The translations under genes were made by a program, and so were the position numbers. From Pirellulales bacterium (GTDB lineage: Bacteria; Planctomycetota; Planctomycetia; Pirellulales; Lacipirellulaceae), in NCBI GenBank assembly GCA_020849945.1, contig JADZFK010000097.1:1-64000 (forward strand): a stretch of 64,000 bases of DNA, written 5' to 3'. Positions 24,512 to 34,700 of this stretch are shown here, in pieces. The notes below the pieces were generated by a model. The model did no database searches and was not told where the DNA came from. It saw only the letters and a list, made by a program, of their open reading frames with translations. How positions within the stretch are numbered: the first letter of the stretch is position 1; each line of letters starts with the position of its first letter.

Positions 24512-25287
24512 GGCACGAAGTCCTTCCAAAATGTGGCGGCGAGCGCGGGCTGGGGGACAAAGTCGAACCGGTTATGCTGCTCGATGAATTGTCGGTAAAT
24601 CGGGGTGCCGCGTTGAAGCCCCAAGTATGAGTAGTCGGCCGGGGCCTTGGTGCACAAATCTTGGGAGGAAAAGGTCGGATTTTGCTGCCATTGAATTCGG
24701 CCAGAAGGCCCCAAGATTGGAAACCAGGCGAGTCCGCCGTGTGCACGAACGCCTTCGTAGACAAAGCCGTAATCGCGGTCACACCACGCCCCGAACACCA
24801 AAGGTTGTTCTGAATCAGCGCTGATGGTTGCATGGGCCCAGCCTGGCGGAACGATGACAACATCTCCGCGACCGGCCTCAACGGCAAAACAACGACCGGG
24901 GTCATCTCGGTCGAACTCTTGCATGAGAACGACGGCCTGGCCACTCCAAATCTCGTACACCTCCGGTGTCGACCAACCGTTGCGTGGAGACGGTTTGTGG
25001 ACATGCCCTTGCGACCGCACCGGCTCGTATCCCAATCGACCGGCCGCGTACGCGACGGCCCCAAACAAGAGGTTGCGTTCGACCAATTGCTGGCGATCTT
25101 CGATTCGGCCCACATCCATCGCGATGGCATAGACAGGATCGGGACCCATGCAGTTCGGGTCGAGCAAACTTTGACGAATGCTGTCGAGAGACCGAAGTTC
25201 GATCTTGGGACCGAAGCAGCCAGGCCCATACGAGAAGCCCAGAGGCAAGGTCGATGGCACGATATTGAATCCTGGATCGACTTCCAT
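24508..25287 (-). CDS. Cupin protein related to archaeal-type glucose-6-phosphate isomerase
   Basis: A 259-residue cupin starting MEVDPGFN. SQGHVHKP then TPEVYEIWSGQAVVLMQ fits cupin motif 1 (GxHxH...E...G) as in PF06560-type phosphoglucose isomerases; DVVIVPPGWAHATIS fits motif 2. LRSLDSIRQSL and DPVYAIAMDVG resemble the N-terminal part of that family. The start 25287 is preferred because the ORF upstream (to 25602) runs antisense-like into manA. It follows manA by ten bases and overlaps the MFS gene. A second cupin isomerase starts the same operon, so this copy may act on another sugar phosphate. Confidence 0.75.
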   Translation of the reverse strand: MEVDPGFNIVPSTLPLGFSYGPGCFGPKIELRSLDSIRQSLLDPNCMGPDPVYAIAMDVGRIEDRQQLVERNLLFGAVAYAAGRLGYEPVRSQGHVHKPSPRNGWSTPEVYEIWSGQAVVLMQEFDRDDPGRCFAVEAGRGDVVIVPPGWAHATISADSEQPLVFGAWCDRDYGFVYEGVRAHGGLAWFPILGPSGRIQWQQNPTFSSQDLCTKAPADYSYLGLQRGTPIYRQFIEQHNRFDFVPQPALAATFWKDFVP

Positions 25288-25297
25288 CGTTGTGCCT

Positions 25298-27055
25298 TCA
25301 AGTGCGAACGTAAGCTTTGATCGTAGCGTATTCCGATCCGGCCGACGGACCGGACGGGCGGATGGAATACGCTCCGACCCCAGCTGGGACGATGAACGTT
25401 TCGGCATAATGGACGATAAACGGATCGAACGCGGCGCTGGGGCTTTCGACCACAATCTCCTCACCTTCAACAAGGTTGAGGACATTGACGCCGCCCCGCG
25501 TGTCGTGACGAACCGGACCAGTGAACCAATGACGGCGGGTTTCAATGAACTCGCATTCATGTAGGCCCGTGCGTTCTTCGCGCCAGCCGTCTCCGGCGGC
25601 AACTACTTCGACACGATTGATGAGGTTCTTCCTGACCCAGTCGGCCGTTCGATTCCATTGGACGTTTGCAATCGCGTGGTCCAGATGAACGGGCCGAGGT
25701 TGGCCATCGAGGCCGAGGCGGCCCCAGTCCCACATTTTGAAAGTGAAAATGTACGGGGTTGCGCTGACCTCGAGCACCATGCAATTTTTTCCGGAGCAGT
25801 GGACCGTGCCCGCTGGAATCAGAAAGTGGTCATGTTTTTGTGCGGGCCATTGTGCCACATACTTCTCGGCCGGGAAGGGGCGGTCGGCCGATGCTTGAGC
25901 GGCTCGAAGGTCGCGCACGACGGCAGCCGGGTCAACCTCATTGTTGAAACCCAGGAACACGGAGGCGGCATCGCCGGTATCGAGCATGTAGTAGCTTTCA
26001 TCCTGCGTGTAGTGCATGCCAAAAGCCTGCCGGATGTACTCGGAAAGCGGATGCACCTGGAAGCTTAAGTTGCCGCCGTCCATTGTATCGAGAAAGTCGA
26101 ACCGGATGGGGAATTCGCGGCCGAACCTGGCGTGAACCTTTTCTCCAAGTAGTTCGATTGGATGTTGGTGGACCAGGTTGATGGAGGGGACTTCAAAGTG
26201 AATACCCCCCATATCGAACAACAAGCTGTTTTCTTCCGGAACGCAATCGAAGCACCAGCCGAAATTAGCAACACCACGGTCTAAGTCGCAAACTTCTTTC
26301 ATCCACTGCCCACCCCACGGCGCGGGGTCGAAGAAGGGAACAACCCGAAAGGGCCGGTTGGCAGTGCGTTGAAGGCCTTTGCGCAACGAGTGGCCGGCGA
26401 GCAGTTTGGGCGAATTAGCCGTGTTCGTATCGAGAAAGAAGTCCACATCGTTGAACAGTTGCGCTTTGTGCCGATCGGCAACGCGCCATTCGATAAAGTA
26501 ACTTCGTTTGTACTTCCGAAAGAAATCTTCGTCGCTATTCTCGGCACCCCAGTTGCTGAGTCCCCTTCGATAGCGGAGTTGAATTTCCCAGCGGGCCATA
26601 TCGGCAAAGACGAGGCACGCCCCCCGGGCGACCAGCGACGCACCGACGCCGCAAATCAGCAATAAACCGTCCGACCACGATTCCGCAATTCGGCGAGCTT
26701 CATCGAGTTTTTCGGCATCGAAGAACTCGACAAGTTCGTGGCAAGTAAGCACGCCAAAGATGCGATCGTCCGTCAGGTAACGCTCGATCAGTGACCGCAC
26801 TTGTACTTCGCTCTTTTTGATGTCGAGCGTATTGATAACGTGTGCGGGGTTCAGATAGCGGACTAATTCCTTCAGCACTTCGCGGTCATCGACACCTGGA
26901 TACGTGTCGACTGTTAGAATGTTCCGCCGGCGATCGGCCTGCCGAAGGAACTCTTGCAGATGGTTGGCGATGGCCGCGTAGCCACCGTGCAGTTGATCCG
27001 CCTGGTCGTCTAGGCGAATCGTTGGGAATTTGTCGTAGTTCGATTTGCGCGGCAC
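25298..27055 (-). CDS. manA: Class I mannose-6-phosphate isomerase, long form with N-terminal domain
   Basis: A 585-residue protein with GTG start 27055 that begins one base after the ROK stop; the longer ORF start at 27163 lies inside the ROK gene. The C-terminal half is the M6P isomerase: FQVHPLSEYIRQ, QKHDHFLIPAGTVHCSG (metal ligands) and FTFKMWDWGRLGLDGQPRP. The N-terminal 250 residues (TVDTYPGVDD, LLLICGVGASLVARG) form a separate P-loop-like domain typical of the long isomerases but lacking an obvious intact Walker A. It interconverts mannose-6-P and fructose-6-P. Position in the operon fits mannose and glucose use. Confidence 0.85.
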   Translation of the reverse strand: MPRKSNYDKFPTIRLDDQADQLHGGYAAIANHLQEFLRQADRRRNILTVDTYPGVDDREVLKELVRYLNPAHVINTLDIKKSEVQVRSLIERYLTDDRIFGVLTCHELVEFFDAEKLDEARRIAESWSDGLLLICGVGASLVARGACLVFADMARWEIQLRYRRGLSNWGAENSDEDFFRKYKRSYFIEWRVADRHKAQLFNDVDFFLDTNTANSPKLLAGHSLRKGLQRTANRPFRVVPFFDPAPWGGQWMKEVCDLDRGVANFGWCFDCVPEENSLLFDMGGIHFEVPSINLVHQHPIELLGEKVHARFGREFPIRFDFLDTMDGGNLSFQVHPLSEYIRQAFGMHYTQDESYYMLDTGDAASVFLGFNNEVDPAAVVRDLRAAQASADRPFPAEKYVAQWPAQKHDHFLIPAGTVHCSGKNCMVLEVSATPYIFTFKMWDWGRLGLDGQPRPVHLDHAIANVQWNRTADWVRKNLINRVEVVAAGDGWREERTGLHECEFIETRRHWFTGPVRHDTRGGVNVLNLVEGEEIVVESPSAAFDPFIVHYAETFIVPAGVGAYSIRPSGPSAGSEYATIKAYVRT

Positions 27056-27056
27056 G

Positions 27057-28001
27057 CTAACTGCCCTTCCATTCGGCCAATAACGCTTCGCAGCCAAGCA
27101 GAGCCATGTGATCGGGATGGTGGGCGGCCACGATCTCAACTCTTCCCCATGTGGCGAACACATTCTCTTCGACGTAACCGCGAACGCGGGGGAGTATCAT
27201 GTCGGCACTTGCCATGACACCGCCACCGATGACGATGCGGTCGAGATCGAACGCTTGGATCATATTGACGCACATAGCGCCCCAAGTGTTGCACGCATGA
27301 TTTACCATGGCGATTGCCAAGTCGTCTTCGGCGGCGGCACAACGAAATACGGATTCATAATTCACTTCTGGTTCCGCAGCCAACTTGCTCGTTTCAAACT
27401 CGCGTGATTCGCGAGCCCGCGCCGCCAGCCCAATGCTACCCGTTTCGGCTTCCACGCAACCGTGCGCGCCACACACACAGCGATATCCCCCGATGCGAAT
27501 GATCATGTGGCCACAGAGATTGCCTGCTTGAAAGTGCGGGCCTCGCAAGAGCTTCCCCTGCGACATCACGCCAGAGCCGATTCCCGTTCCCAAAGTAATG
27601 ATGGCCACATTGTTCGATCCGCGGGCCGCGCCGTAGCTCCACTCACCCAAGAGAGCCAATCTCGCATCATTTTCCAACGCGACAGGGAGTCCGAATCGGG
27701 CGGTTCCCCAACGCTGCAAATCAATCCGCGGAGCGTCGGAGTATCGACCGTATTCGTTGAGCACGCGCCCGGAGGAGCCATCGACAAGCGCGGGGAAACC
27801 CATTCCAATGCCACGGCAACGCTGTGGCGTGGTCCCGACCGAGTTGCACAAGCGCACCAATCCGTCGGCGATTCTGTCTAGAGCTTGGCCGAGGCCCTGG
27901 TCGGATTGCGATGTGAGAACTTCGCTGGCCAGTAGGCGACCGTTTTCGACGACTCCGAGCTTGATCCGGGTGCCGCCCAAATCACAGGCCAGAACACTCA
28001 T
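27057..28001 (-). CDS. ROK-family sugar kinase
   Basis: A 314-residue kinase. SVLACDLGGTRIKLGVVENG is the ROK ATP-binding motif, ENDARLALLGEW holds the catalytic aspartate, ITLGTGIGSGVM is the second phosphate motif, and CVCGAHGCVEAE is the ROK zinc motif (CxCGxxGCxE). DRIVIGGGVM completes the fold. No DNA-binding N-terminus, so it is an enzyme rather than a NagC-type repressor. In this operon glucose, mannose or fructose is the likely substrate. It is preceded by the cupin isomerase (29-base gap) and followed by manA after one base. Confidence 0.9.
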   Translation of the reverse strand: MSVLACDLGGTRIKLGVVENGRLLASEVLTSQSDQGLGQALDRIADGLVRLCNSVGTTPQRCRGIGMGFPALVDGSSGRVLNEYGRYSDAPRIDLQRWGTARFGLPVALENDARLALLGEWSYGAARGSNNVAIITLGTGIGSGVMSQGKLLRGPHFQAGNLCGHMIIRIGGYRCVCGAHGCVEAETGSIGLAARARESREFETSKLAAEPEVNYESVFRCAAAEDDLAIAMVNHACNTWGAMCVNMIQAFDLDRIVIGGGVMASADMILPRVRGYVEENVFATWGRVEIVAAHHPDHMALLGCEALLAEWKGS

Positions 28002-28030
28002 GGTTTCGCTCGCTGGAATTCGGATAGGCT

Positions 28031-28597
28031 TTACAACTCGCCGACTGGGATGAGTTGCGGAACACCGGCGAGTTCGCACAGGCGTGCTGAAAACCCGCGT
28101 TGAGCAATTGATTCGTAATCGTGGCCGGCATCGGCTGGCCAACATGCCCCAACGGCGAGGGTTGCGTTTCCGGTGTTGGCTAAGCGATGGGCCACTCGCC
28201 CAGGAACATAGTGGAGCGATCCTGGCATCAGGTGCTCGGCCCAACAGCGGCGGGTCTCGTCCATGAGAATCAATACCCCTTCACCGGTGATTCCCCAATA
28301 ATACTCGCCGCACTCGCGCTTGGCATGGAAGTGACCTTTGGTCATGAAGTATTCGTTGCCAACGCGCCCTGGCTGGAGAAATGACGTGCCAAAAAGCAGC
28401 CCACCGGTGGTGGACTCTGGCACACAAGTGTGCATTTCAACCCGGTAAACGACTTGGCCTTGATCGAGTTGTTGGCGGGCTTGTTCATCCGCATAGAGTC
28501 CGACCAGATCACCCACCCGCCGTTCGGTTCGGACTACATTCTGTCCGGAGAGAACTCCAGTCGACAACTCGACAAATGTTGAAGGTTGTGAAATCAT
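28031..28597 (-). CDS. Cupin-type glucose-6-phosphate isomerase
   Basis: A 188-residue cupin isomerase. TKGHFHAKRECGEYYWGITGEGVLILM contains the metal-binding His-x-His...Glu triad of archaeal-type (cupin) phosphoglucose isomerase; GSLHYVPGRVAHRLANTG supplies the third His. It interconverts glucose-6-P and fructose-6-P. ATG 28597 (MISQPS) gives the usual length; 28618 is an alternative. First gene of the operon. Confidence 0.85.
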   Translation of the reverse strand: MISQPSTFVELSTGVLSGQNVVRTERRVGDLVGLYADEQARQQLDQGQVVYRVEMHTCVPESTTGGLLFGTSFLQPGRVGNEYFMTKGHFHAKRECGEYYWGITGEGVLILMDETRRCWAEHLMPGSLHYVPGRVAHRLANTGNATLAVGACWPADAGHDYESIAQRGFSARLCELAGVPQLIPVGEL

Positions 28598-28819
28598 GAC
28601 GCCGATCTTGGTAATCATGTATGAACATTACCGCATTGTTTCCGCCCGTCAATGGGTTTGGAGAAGATACGTTGAGCGTGGTAGTCCCTTCCGACCCGAA
28701 ACGGGTCGGCTTGGATGTGCAAGAGACGTAGCCTAGCCATTCTGGCAGGGTAAGAACGGAGGAAGCACCACTTGCCTGCTGAGGCCCCACTTGTTTGCGG
28801 GTGGTCCATCGGTCGGGGT

Positions 28820-31150
28820 TCAAGCGGCAAATGCATCGCCAACGCCGTGGCTGCCTGGGGAATTGCCTGAACCGCTGTTCGATTTCGTATCGTGCTTGAC
28901 ATACACCGTTCTCGAGGGGAAGGCGAAGTCCACGCCGAGGCGGGCGAACTCCTCCATGATCCTGAAATTGACGGCTTCGCAGTGTTGCATGAAGGCCCAA
29001 CGATCGGCGGGCGCGTACCAGTAGAAGACAACGATATTCAGGCTCTCTGCATTGAAGTCGTTGAAGAACACGCGGGGCGGATACTCATCCAAACCCACGA
29101 TCGGATGAATCCGCTCGCGAATTCCTTTCTCTTCGAGAATATCGCGCACGGTCTGCACGGCCTCGGCCACCAGTTCGCGCGGGGTATCGTAGGTAATCGT
29201 AATGTCCATTTTCCGGCGGATCGTTCGCCGTCGATCGATGTTCTCGATTGATTCGTTTACGAGCATCGAATTGGGAATGGTCACCAAGTGGTCGGTCAAC
29301 GTCCGCAGTTTTGTGCAGCGGAAGCCCACCTCCTCGACGATTCCGTCGTAATTGCCAAACGTAACTCGTTCGCCCAGTCGCACCGGCCTTTCGGCCAGCA
29401 TGATGAGCCCGCTGATGAAATTGTTGATGAGCGCCTGGCTTCCGAAACCGACGCCGATGGCCAGCGCACCGCCCAAGATCGTAAAGGCCGTGAGGGGCAC
29501 ATTCACCGTGTTCAGCGCCGTGAGGGCCACCAGGGCGAGCATGCAGTAGAAGAGCAGGGTGCGGATAACGGATGTTGCGTCCTTGCTTAGGCGAAAACGC
29601 CGCAAGAACCAGTTGGCAACGACGCCGGAACAGAATCGGGCGGCAAACCATCCAATCACGAGGATGGCCAATCCTTTGAGGATCATGCCGAGTGTGATCG
29701 ATTGTTTCGCGATCTCGAATATCTCTTTGTTCCAAATCAGCTCGGCGTGGTACCACGCCCCCAGGGCGATCGTCTTCGGCGAGAAGCTTTCCACGGTCAG
29801 GCCGATCTCATCGAGCAGCTTTTCATGTACGCGCCGACTCGCTTCGATCGTTACCATGTTCCTCTCGAAGAGACGCAGTCGCTCTTCGAGCTGCATCTGT
29901 TGGTTTTTCAGTTGAAAGAGAACTTCGGTAGGCCCCTTGGCGGCTTCGTCGGCACGTTTGGTAACGCTCGTGAGCGAACCTCGCACGTCTCGCATCTTCA
30001 GAATGTTGGTGCGCAGGTCCGATTCCAGATCGTCCAGAACACCTTTCGTTTCTTTGTGGTGCTTCTTGAGTTGGCTCCACACTTCATGATCGGTGTCTTC
30101 GCGGCTTGTGCTGGCGATTTCGTAACGACGCCCCCACGCCACTCGTAGTTGTGCTTGATATTGTAGCCGCTGCGTGAGGGAGTCGATTTCATCGGAAAGC
30201 CGATCGCGGGTTCGCCGCTCCGTTTCCAATTCTTCGGTGGCGACAGCCTTGTCGCCCGTTTCAGCATCGAGCTTTTGTTGCGCCCGGCGAACCGACACTT
30301 CCGCGCGGTCAAGATTCGCTTGGGCTTTTGCCAAGGATCGAGAGATCGACTCTTCCTTCTTCTTGATCTCGGCGATCTGCTGCGCGTACTCGGCCTCGGT
30401 GAAAACGACGTGCGGGCTAACCGCCGCGATTTGATCTCGATGGGCCTGAATCGATAGGCGTTGGACCTCTCGTGAGAGTTGCTCGCGCTCGACCTCGCGC
30501 ATGCGCAGCAAAAGTGTTTCCTTCGCGAGTTCGGCTTCCTGTTTGGCCCGTTCGGCCGCGGCGGCAAGGCCTGCGGCGTTGGGAGTTTCCTTGCCCGCCT
30601 CGTGCGCACCGCGTGCCTGACGTTGCTTCACCTCGCTCTCATCAAGTGCCACGTGGGCCTTTTGCAAGCTGCCTTTGGCGATTCGCAACCTGTCGTCGGT
30701 CAGGTTTGCGCGCGATTCCTCGGCCGCAAGGTCGTCCTTCAACTGGTCCAGATCGTTGAACGTGTACGTTTTCTCCTCGCTCGCCTTCGGGTTGGCAGGC
30801 ACCTCCAACTCCGATTTGCTAGTTCTGAGCGCCGCAATCTGCTGTTCTACTGATTCCAACTGCGCAAGAACGCTTTCTCGCGTTTGGAAGTAGGCCACAT
30901 CTTGGGCTGCCACCGTATCGCTTGTTCCGTTGGTTTCCAGCTTGTTCGTCGCAATCCGCAGCTGCTGGGCGTTTTCGGCGCGGCGCTCGGCTACCGAAGG
31001 CCGTGGCGGTTCCGCGGGGGTGGCCGGCTCTACCGGGCTTACGGGTTCGGTTGGCGCGATGGTCAGCAGTTGGCCCACAGCAAGCCGCGGAACCGCAAAC
31101 ACAATCAACAAACAGAGGGGCAGAATTGCGTTCGTTTTCGTTGTTGCCAT
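28820..31150 (-). CDS. Large mechanosensitive ion channel (MscS family)
   Basis: A 776-residue protein. MATTKTNAILPLCLLIVFAVPRLAVGQ is a signal peptide. Residues about 40-430 are alpha-helical, rich in Glu/Arg/Lys/Gln, and read as long coiled coils (QQIAALRTSKSELEVPANPK, REVEREQLSREVQRLS). The C-terminal third has TM helices (ILKGLAILVIGWFAARF; YCMLALVALTALNTV), the MscS pore/beta region AIGVGFGSQALINNFISGL, VTFGNYDGIVEEVGFRCTKLRTLTDHLVTIPNS, and the cytoplasmic alpha/beta cage. The N-terminal periplasmic coiled coil is like that in MscK/YbdG-type giants. Monocistronic. Upstream start 31183 lacks a signal. Confidence 0.88.
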   Translation of the reverse strand: MATTKTNAILPLCLLIVFAVPRLAVGQLLTIAPTEPVSPVEPATPAEPPRPSVAERRAENAQQLRIATNKLETNGTSDTVAAQDVAYFQTRESVLAQLESVEQQIAALRTSKSELEVPANPKASEEKTYTFNDLDQLKDDLAAEESRANLTDDRLRIAKGSLQKAHVALDESEVKQRQARGAHEAGKETPNAAGLAAAAERAKQEAELAKETLLLRMREVEREQLSREVQRLSIQAHRDQIAAVSPHVVFTEAEYAQQIAEIKKKEESISRSLAKAQANLDRAEVSVRRAQQKLDAETGDKAVATEELETERRTRDRLSDEIDSLTQRLQYQAQLRVAWGRRYEIASTSREDTDHEVWSQLKKHHKETKGVLDDLESDLRTNILKMRDVRGSLTSVTKRADEAAKGPTEVLFQLKNQQMQLEERLRLFERNMVTIEASRRVHEKLLDEIGLTVESFSPKTIALGAWYHAELIWNKEIFEIAKQSITLGMILKGLAILVIGWFAARFCSGVVANWFLRRFRLSKDATSVIRTLLFYCMLALVALTALNTVNVPLTAFTILGGALAIGVGFGSQALINNFISGLIMLAERPVRLGERVTFGNYDGIVEEVGFRCTKLRTLTDHLVTIPNSMLVNESIENIDRRRTIRRKMDITITYDTPRELVAEAVQTVRDILEEKGIRERIHPIVGLDEYPPRVFFNDFNAESLNIVVFYWYAPADRWAFMQHCEAVNFRIMEEFARLGVDFAFPSRTVYVKHDTKSNSGSGNSPGSHGVGDAFAA

Positions 31151-31701
31151 TCCCGCAATCCCTTTCGTCCTGGAGGGGGTCAATCGCTAGCCTGGAGGTT
31201 TTGCCACGGAGGCACAGAGACACGGAGGAGGGATTGATTTGCCATTGGTAATCGGCCATTTGAAGTATGGTCATTTTCTGAAATGGCCAATGACAAATGA
31301 TCAATTTGCAATGACCAATCTGCTTTACTGCTTTCTTCGTGGCTTCGTGTGCTGCGTGGTAATGCTTATGCGAAAGTGCGGCTGGCGGGCACCGCGATAG
31401 GACACACGCGGCACGGTTGGGTTGCCAAGTATCGCAGTTTTCCTTCGCCCGTCAACACAAGAAACCGCTGCTAGCACGCGATCCCAGTGCGTGCGAGAAG
31501 ACTCGGAGAAACAAGAGCTTAAGAGGCTTGAGGAAATCGCTCGGTGGAACGGAACTCGCACAGCGCTGGGCAGAATCGCGGCACTCTTGGAGCCAGAGAG
31601 GTTTCCTGGTCGCGCGTGCAGATCAAGAGAGTCTTCGTTCGTAAGATGCCCGCATGGCACGTGCGTCGTGCCCCGGACTTTAGTCTGTGGTAAAGGCGGA
31701 C
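31151..31701. other. Intergenic region between same-strand genes, repeats only
   Basis: No gene. Contains the 31241-31323 repeat (partner near 60920) and the 31657-31714 repeat (partners near 54732 and 56033). The segment ccacggaggcacagagacac (about 31204-31223) resembles cctctgtggcaaa-type sequence near 61020, in inverted form. Confidence 0.5.
31241..31323 (+). repeat. Dispersed repeat, copy 1 (pair with 60920-60996)
   Basis: gccattggtaatcggccatt through aaatggccaatgacaaatga to gcaatgaccaatc. Aligns with 60920-60996, which reads cattggtaacgtgccatttg, aaatggcccatgacaaatga, gcagtgaccgat. Confidence 0.65.
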
Positions 31702-31714
31702 TCAGTTCGTGCTC
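31657..31714 (-). repeat. Dispersed palindromic repeat, inverted copy
   Basis: Contains gactttagtctgtggtaaag and ggactcagttcgtgc. Its reverse complement resembles 54732-54781 and 56033-56082, which read gcgcagacttaagtccgtgc/ctaccacagtctga and gcacggacttcagtccgtac/ctaccacagactga. Confidence 0.5.
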
Positions 31715-34700
31715 GGTACTGCCAGGGTTTTCTGTTGCTGTGTTGTGACGGACCGATTGTGCAATTCAATTTGCTTGGCGATGGTGGTATCGAGAAATCT
31801 GGAATCGCTGTGCCCCAAGGGGTCCCAGGAGCCGCTGCTCCAGAGAAAGGCGGCCGTCACGGGTCGAGGCGCGGGCTGAGTTCGGAGGAATTCGAGGAGT
31901 GCATTGTGGAAGTTGCGGCGAAGCTGTTGCATGCCGGGCGATTTCCAAGGGGAGCGTTCTCCGTCGGAACTTCCCTCCCAGGGCGAGGCCGCCGCGGAGG
32001 CCGGGCTAACCTCTTCGCCGTGCGGATGGCCGCCACCGATTGCAATCTCGGAGAACTGCATTGGCAAGTCGGCGGGAACTGTCAGTTGAAAGGCCTTGAA
32101 TTCACCGAGATACTTTTCGATGCCTTTCACAAAATCGCTTGGCGAGGGCGTTTCACTTATGGCGGCATAGAACGACATGCCCAAGAAATCGCTTTCCTCA
32201 AGAAACGTCTGCAAGGCTTGGCGTTCTTGCTCGGGGAGGATGCTTTCCGGGGCACCGATCGGAATCTTTCGGCCCGCGATTCCGCCGTGATTCAGGCTAA
32301 CGCCAAGCTTCACGTTCTTTAAATCGGGGCGAGCGCGGAGTTTGCGGAGGATCTGAAGGTACTTTTCGGGGTGAAGAAACAAGCTGGTGCCCATTTCGCC
32401 AGAGAGGGCTATGTCGGCCCGAGAGTGTGGCTTCAACACCGCCCCCAACTCATCGGCGATCGATCGCAGCACAAGATCATCGTACGACCACTCGCCGCGG
32501 CGTTCGAGCGGGTCAAACGAGATCAGGTTCCGCCAAACGTTTACGCGGCCGCCCGAATCCACATGAGGCAAGATGTGAATCGCCAAGTCGTGATCGATCA
32601 TCAGTTTGAAGACGCGGCGCAAGTCGTTACGCAATGTAATGCGTTGTGTGGCGGAGTAAGGGCGGTACTTAGCGTATTGCCCCCAACGTGTTCCAAAACT
32701 ATTGATTTTAAAGTCGTCCGTAAGGTCTACAAGAACGGTGACAACGACATTCAATTGCTTTTCGCCCCGCTTGGCCGCTTTGTCGATCGCCGCGAGCGTG
32801 CTTTCAATCGAGGGGGCATTATCTCCCACAAACACGGTCGTGTTGAGCTGAACGGCGGGCGGAGAAGTTTTTCGCTCGCCGTGCTCCGCCGAGTCGTCGT
32901 TATGCTTGTTGAGGACAGCATCGAATTCAATTTCGATTCGGGAGAGTTCGATTGGCTCGACCACGGCTCGTTCGTCGGCCGCCGTGCTGGCACCAGCGGT
33001 ATCAGCGGTGGCCGTGTTATCGGCCGCTTTGCCGGCATCGGCACGTGCGCGGGTTGAGGCGTTGCCGTTGCTTGGCCGCGAGATTCGCAAGTATCTGGCC
33101 CCATGGCCGGTGCCACGATACAACACTGGCGTGAAATATCCGTAAACGCTTTGGTCAGACGTGTACGACCGCGATGCCGACTCGATTGGGTTGAAAGTCT
33201 TTCCATCGTAGGAAACCGCGAATCGTAACTCGGGCGATTGCTTTTCAAAGCTGTACACGGACCAGCGGTCGATGGGGCCTGCCGTGCAGTAGACGACGGA
33301 CGCACCCGGTGCCATGGCGAGCCGATGGCAATCCTCTTGGTACGAGCGGGCATTTTCGGAGGCCGGTGATACAGGGCCCGCCACGGCGTGAAGCAGCGAT
33401 GTATCGCGGCATTCATCGACGACCGTCCGGCAGCGAACGGCCACCGGTCCAACGATGTTGGAAGGCTTCGACTCTCCGGCGCGGTTGTGGGCCGTCACAC
33501 GGTACCAATAATCATTGCCAGGTTCGGCGTTCGTATCGTTGCACAAAGGGCGGTACTGCGTATCGGCATCGGAAACGCCTTTTGCGACGGGCGACCAAGG
33601 CCCGTTTGCATGAGTAGCTCGCCACACATCGTACGTGGTAGCCCCGGCCGAGCCTTGCCACGAGAGGGAACTCGCCTTTTCGATCGGCAGCAGGACGGGC
33701 GGCGCGGGTAGGGTTCGCGCGGGGGGCTCTTCGCCTCGGATTTCGTAGGCTTTTTCGCGCATGAGGGCCATCATCGCGCGTTCATCGTACCGGTCGCCCG
33801 AGGCGAAGCCGGGCCAATGAAACGCCTTGTAGATGTTGCGTCCCGTGCCAACTTCCATATGCCAATAGAATCCGCCCTCGCGGCGATGCATGCGCAAGCT
33901 CCACAGCAGCGCGCCAGAGACGCCGTCATCGATCACGGTTTGCATTAAGCCGGCCAGGCGTTTCGTTTCCACGAACCCAAACTCGCCGACAAAATACGCC
34001 TTCTTGCCTTGGGTAAGCTGATGAGCGGTTCGCACCTCATTTCCGAAATCGTTTTCCTTATCAAACGGGTAGTGGTGGGTCGTGATGACATCGATATTCG
34101 GGTCTTCGAGCGAGTCGGGCGGTACGCCCCGCAGCGACTTGCCATCGATGACCAGGTGCCGCGGGTCGAGTTGTTTGATGAACGCGGCGGTGCGCCGGGT
34201 CCACTCGGGCGTTGGGTCGATTTCGTTGCCCGTCTCCCAACCAAAGATTGCCGGTTCATCGCGATACTCGACCCCGGTGATGGTATTCTTGCGTAGGAGC
34301 ACATACCGGAGGGTGGCTTGGAAATCGGCCTCGACCTGGGGATCGGTCCAGAAGGCCTCGGGCGGTTTGCCGCGAAAGGCCGCGTACTCGCCGATGCCGC
34401 CCCACCACTTCCACTGGTCAACAAGGGGAATGATGACGCGAATTCCCTTGCGGCGGGCTACGGCAATCAGGCGGTCGAGCGAGCGGAAGGCTTCTTCGTT
34501 GAACTCACCCGGCCGCCGAACATGCACGAACTCGCCCATGTCGGAACCTTCGCGATGCACACTGATGACGTAGGTTCGCACGACCTGCCCGCCCTGTTGT
34601 CGTACCGATTCCAGTGCGTCTTCGATCTCGAACTCATCGGGCCACCGCCACGGGTTGGGACGCGTAAATTCGTAGGCATCTTCGATCACCATCAGGTTCG

